Source: Luminiphilus sp.
Lineage (GTDB): Bacteria; Pseudomonadota; Gammaproteobacteria; Pseudomonadales; Halieaceae
Assembly: GCA_024638905.1 (NCBI GenBank)
Contig: JAHEJH010000146.1
Span: 1 to 10,020 of the forward strand
Reading direction: 5' to 3'
Length of the DNA: 10,020 nt
A program made the translations under genes and the position numbers. Below, in pieces: positions 1 to 5,479 of the stretch (positions within the stretch are counted from its first letter, which is position 1; every line of letters begins with the position of its first letter). A model generated the notes under the pieces. That model was not told the DNA's origin, made no database searches, and saw only the letters and a list, made by a program, of their open reading frames with translations.

Positions 1-119
1 ATCGGGCGGTGATGCGAGCCAATCAGCTCGCTTTGCTCTCCTTCGGTGGTGATGAGCACGGCATCAATGCCATCGGCACTGGTGCCTGACATGAGGCCGA
101 TAAAGTAGGGTTGCGTCAC
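1..119 (-). CDS. anmK: anhydro-N-acetylmuramic acid kinase, N-terminal part (runs off the left edge)
   Basis: AnmK is a cytoplasmic sugar kinase that opens the 1,6-anhydro ring of anhydro-MurNAc with ATP to give MurNAc-6-phosphate, a step in cell-wall recycling. Only about 39 codons are in the window. Read on the minus strand from 119 they begin VTQPYFIGLMSGTSADGIDA, the family's near-invariant N-terminal nucleotide-binding signature (GLMSGTSxDGxD). I place the start at the GTG at 119-117, because it gives the usual short lead of about 8 residues before GLMSGTS. This GTG overlaps the TGA of the upstream M23 endopeptidase gene (118-116) in a GTGA arrangement, so translation is probably coupled. 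The ATG at 92-90 lies inside the signature and is too late to be the start. Identity is secure; the rest of the gene is not visible. Confidence 0.93.
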   Translation of the reverse strand, partial: MTQPYFIGLMSGTSADGIDAVLITTEGEQSELIGSHHRP

Positions 120-1465
120 TCGGCGAGGGCCACTTGCTGGGAGTTGCGAAGGCTGGCGAGTTGTTGAACAGGCTGCTGAATCGAGGCGAGGTAGCGGGGG
201 AGCTCCTCGTTAGGAAGCGATCGCGCTTTGGGCAGGATCTTATGCACTGTGCGGGGGTTGCGATGCACGCCATTCACTAGAAATTCATAGTGCAGATGAG
301 GTCCCGTCGCAGCGCCAGTTGAGCCGACGGTGCCGATCACGTCGCCCTGTTTGACTCGCGCCCCCTTTTTCACCTTGAGCCGGTGCAGGTGCAGGTAGTG
401 GGTTTCGAACTGCTCTCCGTGTTGAATGAACATGTAGTTACCATTTGGCCGGGTATAGCCTGCCTCCGTCACTCGCCCGTCGCCCGCCGCATAAACCGGG
501 GTACCGCGGGGCGCGGCGTAGTCGGTGCCGCGATGCGGGCGCTGGGTTTTATAAATGGGATGGAGGCGGTTTGGGTTGAAGTTCGAGCTGACGCGGGTGA
601 AATCCAGAGGTGCCATCAGGAAGGCCTTGCGCATGCTGACACCGACTTCGTTGTAGTAGCTGGTGTCACCCTCTGAATCGGTATACCGGTAGGCTTCAAA
701 CGTCTCGCCCCGATTGGTGAAGCTGGCCGCCAGAATAGGACCGTCGTCGTAGCGCTCGCCGTCCAGCGCCAACTCCTCGTACAGCACATGGATGGTGTCG
801 CCGATGCGGGGGTCCATGACAAAGTCGATCACGCCACCAAAAATGCCCGCCAGTTCCATGATCATGGCGTCGCTCAGACCTGCATCGCTGCCCGCGATAA
901 ACAGCGAGCTGTCGATGGTCATGGAAACATTCCGGGCGACCCGCTCGGGCACTCGGGTGAGATCTGAGGCGATGAAGTCGCCGCCCCTCCGCTCATAGGT
1001 CGTTGTTAAAAGAGGAGACTGCACGTGCCGAAGCGCCAGCAGATTACCCTCGGAATCCGCCTGAAAACCGATCGTTTCTCCCGGGTAGATTCGCTTGAGG
1101 GACCGGTCGTCATTATCACGTGCAACGCGATAAAGATCCGTATCGCTAAAGCCGGCGCGGTTGAAGATCAGGCTCAGATTGTCGCCATCTCCCACTGTAA
1201 AGTTCCGCCAGAGAGGTTCGGAGGACGTCTCTTCGACCACCGCGAGCGCGGGCGCTTCGGCTGACATCGGCCCAGGATTTGAGCCCGACGCGTCGCTCTC
1301 CTTCTCGGCGATCGGTGCGCCGGTGTGCTCGGGCTCCGACAGTGACAATCCTATGACTAGTAGCATTGCGCCCACCATCGCCATCCAGATCAGCGGACGA
1401 CGAAGAAGTGGCGTCTCGGGCAAAGTCAGCGGTGTGGCCCCTCTCGGGAACGGTGTACGCGGCAT
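116..1465 (-). CDS. mepM: MepM-like murein DD-endopeptidase (OapA/LysM-like domain plus peptidase M23), membrane-anchored
   Basis: This periplasmic zinc peptidase probably cleaves peptidoglycan cross-links to allow cell-wall expansion. From the ATG at 1465 it has 449 residues, close to E. coli MepM (about 440). A short basic N-terminus is followed by a membrane segment at about 25-42, an acidic low-complexity linker to about 82, an OapA/LysM-like region at about 86-155, a Csd3-type middle domain at about 160-285, and the M23 catalytic domain at about 305-410. Zinc ligands are H311 and D315 (HRGTD) and H392 (GPHLHYEF); H359 and H390 are the usual catalytic histidines. The frame stays open upstream to 1642, but the ATG at 1498 lies inside a TATAAT box and longer forms run into the tyrS upstream region, so 1465 is preferred. 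It lacks a clear Shine-Dalgarno. The gene overlaps anmK by 4 bp. Family assignment is firm; the exact bond cut is inferred. Confidence 0.93.
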   Translation of the reverse strand: MPRTPFPRGATPLTLPETPLLRRPLIWMAMVGAMLLVIGLSLSEPEHTGAPIAEKESDASGSNPGPMSAEAPALAVVEETSSEPLWRNFTVGDGDNLSLIFNRAGFSDTDLYRVARDNDDRSLKRIYPGETIGFQADSEGNLLALRHVQSPLLTTTYERRGGDFIASDLTRVPERVARNVSMTIDSSLFIAGSDAGLSDAMIMELAGIFGGVIDFVMDPRIGDTIHVLYEELALDGERYDDGPILAASFTNRGETFEAYRYTDSEGDTSYYNEVGVSMRKAFLMAPLDFTRVSSNFNPNRLHPIYKTQRPHRGTDYAAPRGTPVYAAGDGRVTEAGYTRPNGNYMFIQHGEQFETHYLHLHRLKVKKGARVKQGDVIGTVGSTGAATGPHLHYEFLVNGVHRNPRTVHKILPKARSLPNEELPRYLASIQQPVQQLASLRNSQQVALAE

Positions 1466-1496
1466 GAAGGTTCGTTGTGGCGCTGGCGTGCCTCGC

Positions 1497-1502
1497 ATTA
1501 TA
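1497..1502 (-). promoter_or_regulatory. candidate -10 box for the mepM-anmK operon
   Basis: On the minus strand positions 1502-1497 read TATAAT, a perfect sigma-70 -10 hexamer. Transcription would start near 1490, giving a leader of about 25 nt before the ATG at 1465. The -35 region at the expected spacing (around 1520-1525, TCCGAA) is poor, so the assignment rests on the -10 box and its position in a divergent intergenic region. Confidence 0.5.
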
Positions 1503-1580
1503 TACGGCCCGATCCCTGCTTCGGATAGCGCTGCTCGCAGTCGTTGCGGGATTGTTGCCGGTCCCCTGGCCTGCGGTTTA

Positions 1581-1589
1581 TGGGATACT
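1581..1589 (+). promoter_or_regulatory. possible extended -10 promoter for tyrS
   Basis: TGGGATACT fits an extended -10 layout (TGn followed by GATACT, 4 of 6 matches to TATAAT), with no good -35. It would give a leader of roughly 55 nt before tyrS. A rival is TTGTGG at 1475-1480 with TATATA at 1499-1504 (18 bp spacer), which would give a leader of about 140 nt and overlap the divergent mepM promoter. I cannot decide between them from sequence. Confidence 0.25.
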
Positions 1590-1650
1590 CCCGCATCGCC
1601 CTGATCTAGCCGAAATTGACGCGGCTTTTGCAAAGAGCACACTGCCGATT

Positions 1651-2943
1651 ATGTCCAGCGAACTACTTGATGACCTGCGCGCACGCGACCTGATTTTCCA
1701 GATTGCGGGTGAGGATGCGATCGTGGAGTGGCTCTCCGCAGAGCCGCGCACCCTCTACTGTGGCTTTGATCCCACTGCGGATAGTCTGCACATTGGTTCG
1801 CTGGTCCCGCTGCTTGTACTGCGGCGCTTTCAGGAGGCCGGCCACCGCCCCATTGCATTGGTGGGTGGCGCGACGGGTTTGATTGGTGACCCAAGCTTCA
1901 AGGCCGCGGAGCGACAGCTGAATACGCCTGAGATCGTGGGGGGCTGGGTCGGGAAAATAAGGGAGCAGGTCAGCCAGTTTATTGATTTTGACGGCGATGA
2001 CCCGGCGCTGGTGGTGAACAACCTGGATTGGACAGCCAACGTTGATGTGCTCGATTTTCTCCGCGACGTTGGCAAGCATTTTTCGGTGAATAACATGATC
2101 GGCAAGGAGTCGGTCCGCCAGCGGCTAGACCGCGAGGGAGCCGGCATCAGCTTCACTGAATTCAGCTACATGATCCTGCAGTCCTTCGATTTCTCAGAGC
2201 TCTACCGGTTGCACGGCTGTGGCCTGCAGATTGGTGGCTCTGATCAGTGGGGCAACATTACCGGCGGGATCGACCTGACACGCCGTCTGCATGGTGCGCA
2301 GGTCTTTGGCTTAACGCTGCCTCTCGTGACTAAAGCCGATGGCACAAAGTTCGGTAAAACCGAGTCGGGCACTATTTGGTTAGACGCCAATCGCACCTCG
2401 CCCTATGCCTTCTATCAATTCTGGTTGGGGACGGCCGATGCAGATGTCTACCGCTTTCTGCGCTACTTCACCTTCTTGCCCATTGATGAGATCACGGCGA
2501 TTGAGCAGGCCGATTCGGAACGCGCGGGCCGGCCCGAGGCACAACAGATCCTGGCACGAGAGGTGACCCGTCTGGTACACGGGGAGGCCGGACTGAGTGC
2601 GGCCGAGCGCATCACCGAGGCGCTGTTTTCGGGGGATCCGAGCGCGTTGGGTGAGGCGGATCTTGAGCAGTTAGCGATGGATGGACTGCCCGCTGAACAG
2701 GTCAATATGAGCGACCTGCCGCCGACATTCACCCAGCTGTTGGCGCAGGTCGGTGTCGCCGCGGGTAAGCAAATCAAAGATGCGCTGGCACGCGAGGCCG
2801 TTTTAGTGAATGGACAGCCTGTGACAGGCGGACCGACCGTTACCTGTGAGGAAGCGTTGACGCCGCAGCGAGCCCTGCATGGCCGGTTCTTCCTCGTGCG
2901 CTTTGGCAAAAAGAAGTACCACCTCCTTTTTAAGGATGCCTGA
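1651..2943 (+). CDS. tyrS: tyrosyl-tRNA synthetase
   Basis: This cytoplasmic class I aminoacyl-tRNA synthetase charges tRNA-Tyr with tyrosine. The 430 residues match the usual length of the E. coli/Bacillus TyrS type. Visible landmarks are YCGFDPTADSLHIGS at 36-50 (the HIGH-motif site, here HIGS), GGATGLIGDPS at 72-82, the tyrosine-site segment QIGGSDQWGN at 193-202, and the KMSKS-equivalent KFGKT at 233-237. A C-terminal S4-like RNA-binding domain lies at about 355-425. The ATG at 1651 gives the normal family N-terminus. The frame is open to an ATG at 1477, but those extra 58 residues are not family-like and would cross the divergent promoter region. Ribosome binding is weak (AAAGAG at 1632-1637). 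The gene heads a compact plus-strand run and overlaps the next gene by 8 bp. The fourth HIGH residue is Ser rather than His. Confidence 0.97.
   Translation: MSSELLDDLRARDLIFQIAGEDAIVEWLSAEPRTLYCGFDPTADSLHIGSLVPLLVLRRFQEAGHRPIALVGGATGLIGDPSFKAAERQLNTPEIVGGWVGKIREQVSQFIDFDGDDPALVVNNLDWTANVDVLDFLRDVGKHFSVNNMIGKESVRQRLDREGAGISFTEFSYMILQSFDFSELYRLHGCGLQIGGSDQWGNITGGIDLTRRLHGAQVFGLTLPLVTKADGTKFGKTESGTIWLDANRTSPYAFYQFWLGTADADVYRFLRYFTFLPIDEITAIEQADSERAGRPEAQQILAREVTRLVHGEAGLSAAERITEALFSGDPSALGEADLEQLAMDGLPAEQVNMSDLPPTFTQLLAQVGVAAGKQIKDALAREAVLVNGQPVTGGPTVTCEEALTPQRALHGRFFLVRFGKKKYHLLFKDA
2925..2935 (+). other. small inverted repeat directly before the LOG-gene start codon
   Basis: CCTT, a TTT loop and AAGG form a perfect 4 bp stem ending immediately before the ATG at 2936. 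The 5' arm lies in CACCTCCTT (2920-2928), a match to the anti-Shine-Dalgarno end of 16S rRNA as I remember it. The AAGG arm is too close to the ATG to act as a normal ribosome-binding site. The pattern is visible, but any regulatory role is speculative. Confidence 0.2.
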
Positions 2944-3601
2944 GCGCAATCCGTCCGATCAGGATGCCCATCTGCTGGCGCAGATACAGGGAGATTTATC
3001 CGCAGCCACCACTTTATTAAGGGACTTACCCCGGGGCGTCACGGTGTTTGGCAGTGCGCGCACAGCGCCTGATGATGCGGCCTATCAGTGCGCCTGGCGC
3101 TTAGGCACCTGGCTGGGCCGCGCCGGTCTGCCCCTGCTGACGGGCGGAGGGCCCGGCATCATGGAAGCGGTGAATCGAGGGGCGCGTGAGGCGGATGGCA
3201 TTTCGGTGGGGCTCAATATCGAGCTGCCCTATGAGCAAACACCCAATCCGCATCTGACACATCGACTGCACTTCCACCATTTTTCGACCCGCAAGCTGAT
3301 GCTCACTCGCTACTCCCGGGGCTTCGTCATCTTTCCCGGCGGGTTCGGTACCACCGATGAATTGCTGGAGCTGCTGGTCGCCTTTCATACGGATCGCGGC
3401 GCTCGTCATCCCATGGTGTTGGTCGACAGCACGTTCTGGTCAGGTTTGTTGACCTGGTTCACCGAGCAGCTGGGGTCCCGCCAGTTGATCGACCTGCACA
3501 ACACTGATTTCATTGAAGTGGTGGACGACGAGAAGGCCGCACTGGACGTGTTGCTGGGTGCCGAGGCTGCAGCCGATCTGATGCGCCGATATGCTGAATA
3601 A
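2936..3601 (+). CDS. LOG-family (TIGR00730-type) nucleotide 5'-monophosphate phosphoribohydrolase
   Basis: Proteins of this Rossmann-fold family split nucleoside or cytokinin-riboside 5'-monophosphates into base and ribose 5-phosphate. In bacteria without known cytokinin signalling they are usually seen as nucleotide-salvage or damaged-nucleotide enzymes. The 221 residues show FGSAR at 38-42, GGGPGIMEAVNRGA at 70-83, FSTRK at 116-120 and PGGFGTTDE at 134-142. The two glycine-rich motifs and the downstream Glu are the family signature for phosphate binding and catalysis. I chose the ATG at 2936, 8 bp inside the end of tyrS, because it gives a plausible lead before FGSAR. An in-frame ATG at 2879 would overlap tyrS by 65 bp and adds residues that are only tyrS read in another frame. 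There is no normal Shine-Dalgarno, so reinitiation after tyrS is likely. The substrate cannot be read from sequence. Confidence 0.9.
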   Translation: MPERNPSDQDAHLLAQIQGDLSAATTLLRDLPRGVTVFGSARTAPDDAAYQCAWRLGTWLGRAGLPLLTGGGPGIMEAVNRGAREADGISVGLNIELPYEQTPNPHLTHRLHFHHFSTRKLMLTRYSRGFVIFPGGFGTTDELLELLVAFHTDRGARHPMVLVDSTFWSGLLTWFTEQLGSRQLIDLHNTDFIEVVDDEKAALDVLLGAEAAADLMRRYAE

Positions 3602-3612
3602 GCCGGTGTCTC

Positions 3613-3620
3613 AAGGGAGG
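3613..3620 (+). promoter_or_regulatory. ribosome-binding site fixing a GTG start
   Basis: AAGGGAGG lies 5 bp upstream of the GTG at 3626. It supports that GTG as the start of the histidine phosphatase, whose RHA motif then falls at residues 8-10 as expected. Confidence 0.75.
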
Positions 3621-3625
3621 CGCGT

Positions 3626-4138
3626 GTGAAGAACCTCTATTTGCTCCGACACGCTAAATCGAGCTGGGATGACCCGTCTTTGAGCGATGGCGAGCGACCA
3701 TTGAATGGACGGGGGCGTCGCGATGCACCCCGCATGGGTCAAGCACTCGGCGCTCGTTTGGTGCCTATGACTTTTTATGTGAGTCCTGCCGAGCGGGCCC
3801 AACAAACATTTCGCGCCGTGCAGAAAAATTGGAACGGGCTTAAAAAGCGGCACGGCGTGACCACCCCGGCGCTCTATACTTTTGATTATCGAGAGGTGCT
3901 CGACTGGATCTCGCAGCAGCCCGATGAGCTGGAGCGCGCGGCGCTGGTTGGCCACAATCCCGCTTTTACAGACCTCATTAACTACTTTGTAGGCCCCGAC
4001 ACATTAGAGAATTTGCCCACAGCGGGCTGGGCGGAGCTGATGCTCTCGATAGACAATTGGTCGCAGGTAGCGGCTTCAGAAGGGGAGGGAGAGCTGGTTT
4101 ATCTTCTCTTCCCCAAAGAGCTGGGAGGAGCAGACTGA
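3626..4138 (+). CDS. SixA-like histidine phosphatase
   Basis: This is a cytoplasmic member of the histidine phosphatase superfamily (phosphoglycerate-mutase fold), in which an active-site histidine takes the phosphate. E. coli SixA dephosphorylates phosphohistidine on the PTS/phosphorelay protein side, but this protein's substrate is unknown. The 170 residues show YLLRHAKSSW at 5-14 (catalytic R8 and H9), SPAERAQQT at 53-61 (R57) and LVGHNPAF at 107-114 (H110). These positions nearly match the four catalytic residues of SixA. Translation starts at a GTG with a strong ribosome-binding site, 24 bp after the LOG gene. The final A of its TGA is the first base of the nagZ ATG. No membrane segment or signal peptide is seen. 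The fold is secure; a role in phosphorelay control is only possible. Confidence 0.9.
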   Translation: MKNLYLLRHAKSSWDDPSLSDGERPLNGRGRRDAPRMGQALGARLVPMTFYVSPAERAQQTFRAVQKNWNGLKKRHGVTTPALYTFDYREVLDWISQQPDELERAALVGHNPAFTDLINYFVGPDTLENLPTAGWAELMLSIDNWSQVAASEGEGELVYLLFPKELGGAD

Positions 4139-5160
4139 TGCTACCCGTGATCTTTGGTCTGTCCGGGGCGTGCCTGACGGCAGACGAACAGGCGTTTTTC
4201 AGGGACGCGAACCCCGCGGGTTACATTCTGTTTGCTCGCAATATCGAACACCCCGGTCAACTGCGTGCCTTGACTGACTCCCTGCGTAATCTGGCCGGGC
4301 GAGACAACGTGCCGATCCTGATCGACCAGGAAGGAGGACGCATCGCCCGGCTTGGGCCGCCACATTGGCGTGTCTGGCCCGCGGCGGCGGCAATGGCCGG
4401 CCTATCCGATTCGCCGGCCTCGACAGACCTCGATCGCGCGATCGCCAGGGTGCAATGCAATTACGAAGCATTGGGACTGGAGCTGGCGGCAATGGGGATC
4501 AATGTCACCTGCGCGCCGGTGCTCGACGTGCCCCAGCCCGACGCTCACGATATTATTGGGGATCGCGCCTTTGCCCGGACGCCCGAGGCAGTAGCCGCAC
4601 TGGGGCGGGCCTGTCTGGCCGGGTTGCAGGTCGCGGGCGTGGCCGGCGTGATCAAACATATCCCAGGTCATGGGCGTGCACTCAGCGATTCCCACGAATC
4701 GCTGCCGCGGGTGACAGCGAGTGAGAGCGACCTGGCTGCCGACGGCGCACCTTTTATTGCGCTGGCCGATGCGACCATGGCCATGACCGCGCATGTCATC
4801 TATGAGGCATGGGACCCAGGGCATTGCGCGAGCGTCTCCACGCGGGTGATTGCCGAGCAGATTCGCGGGCGCATGGGTTTTGACGGGCTGCTGATCAGTG
4901 ATGATCTGGATATGAAAGCGCTATCGGGAGACATTCCGGAGCGCGCCGCAGCAGTGCTGGCCGCGGGGTGTGATATCGCGCTCAACTGCTGGGGTCGGCT
5001 CGACGACATGAACGGGATTGCCGAGCAGGTACCGGTTATGACGGCAGAGGCCACCGAGCGGCTTGCCCGCGCCTGCGCACCGCTTCGTGTCGCCCAGACT
5101 TGTTCTGCTTTGAACGCGCGCATCGATGCGTTGGTCGCGCGGCGGGAGTCGCTGGCCTGA
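4138..5160 (+). CDS. nagZ: beta-N-acetylhexosaminidase of GH3 (NagZ), peptidoglycan recycling
   Basis: NagZ is a cytoplasmic glycosidase that removes GlcNAc from GlcNAc-1,6-anhydro-MurNAc and its peptides, the step before AnmK. In many Gram-negatives its products influence beta-lactamase induction. The 340 residues match the usual length. Visible motifs are DQEGGRIARL at 63-72, APVLDV at 126-131, KHIPGHG at 173-179 followed by DSH at 184-186 (the NagZ acid/base Asp-His loop), AHVIY at 218-222, and LISDDLDM at 252-259 holding the nucleophile Asp. The ATG at 4138 shares one base with the stop of the preceding gene and has GGGAGGAG at 4123-4130, an ideal spacing; an ATG at 4057 would overlap that gene heavily. 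The N-terminal half (GLSGACLT, GYILFARN, PPHWR) looks closer to alphaproteobacterial NagZ than to E. coli NagZ, from memory. Confidence 0.95.
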   Translation: MLPVIFGLSGACLTADEQAFFRDANPAGYILFARNIEHPGQLRALTDSLRNLAGRDNVPILIDQEGGRIARLGPPHWRVWPAAAAMAGLSDSPASTDLDRAIARVQCNYEALGLELAAMGINVTCAPVLDVPQPDAHDIIGDRAFARTPEAVAALGRACLAGLQVAGVAGVIKHIPGHGRALSDSHESLPRVTASESDLAADGAPFIALADATMAMTAHVIYEAWDPGHCASVSTRVIAEQIRGRMGFDGLLISDDLDMKALSGDIPERAAAVLAAGCDIALNCWGRLDDMNGIAEQVPVMTAEATERLARACAPLRVAQTCSALNARIDALVARRESLA

Positions 5161-5193
5161 GTAACCGGGGGGTGCATTGCGGGGGCGATTCCC

Positions 5194-5199
5194 TACAAT
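5194..5199 (+). promoter_or_regulatory. candidate -10 box giving a leaderless mRNA for the Kazal lipoprotein
   Basis: TACAAT matches the sigma-70 -10 hexamer at 5 of 6 positions and ends 6 bp before the ATG at 5206, about where transcription would begin. No Shine-Dalgarno is present between it and the ATG. No convincing -35 is seen at the normal spacing. It sits in the widest gap (45 bp) of the plus-strand run. Confidence 0.45.
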
Positions 5200-5205
5200 A
5201 GCGCG

Positions 5206-5478
5206 ATGCGTATCAGCCGGTTGCCCCTCTTTTTTCTCACACTACTGCCAATCCTGTTGGCGGGGTGTAATGCCTTAACGCCCAGCCGCGACGGTGGACC
5301 CTCTGCTGGCAGCGGCTGGCAGGCCTGCGACCCCGCGCGACCGAAGGTCTGCACCATGATTTATGACCCGGTCTGTGCCCGGCGGAGTACGGGTGAAGTC
5401 GCTGACTACGCCTCACCCTGCAATGCCTGCGCCGATGTGACTGTGACCGCTTGGCACCCCGAAACCTGCGAGGAATAG
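5206..5478 (+). CDS. small lipoprotein with a Kazal-type protease-inhibitor domain
   Basis: This 90-residue protein starts with a short basic end and a hydrophobic stretch (about 7-18) leading to the lipobox LLAGC, with the lipidated Cys at 21. Residue +2 is Asn, not Asp, so sorting to the outer membrane is expected. A Ser/Gly-rich linker precedes six cysteines at 41, 49, 57, 72, 75 and 88. Spacings C1-x7-C2-x7-C3 and C4-x2-C5, with CTMIYDPVC at 49-57 and CNAC at 72-75, agree closely with Kazal inhibitors such as ovomucoid third domain (CTLEYRPLC, CNFC). By that alignment the P1 residue is Met51. The C3-C4 loop is longer and the C5-C6 segment shorter than in the animal domain. A role in blocking serine proteases at the cell surface is inferred. 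The ATG lacks a Shine-Dalgarno. The next gene starts 1 bp downstream. Confidence 0.85.
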   Translation: MRISRLPLFFLTLLPILLAGCNALTPSRDGGPSAGSGWQACDPARPKVCTMIYDPVCARRSTGEVADYASPCNACADVTVTAWHPETCEE

Positions 5479-5479
5479 C

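Noticed and set aside
1477..1650. N-terminal extension of TyrS from an upstream ATG, with a hydrophobic, signal-like look
   Set aside because: Known TyrS proteins start near the chosen ATG, and the extension would be coded across the divergent mepM promoter. TyrS is a cytoplasmic enzyme.
2879..2935. Longer form of the LOG protein from the ATG at 2879
   Set aside because: The extra 19 residues are tyrS read in another frame, with no ribosome-binding site and no family support.
4365..4724. Arg/Gly-rich open frame (119 codons) within nagZ
   Set aside because: It is an out-of-frame shadow of nagZ with no domain and no ribosome-binding site, and nagZ is intact through the region.
5161..5205. Possible intrinsic terminator between nagZ and the lipoprotein
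   Set aside because: No inverted repeat followed by T residues is visible; a -10-like box is the only signal.
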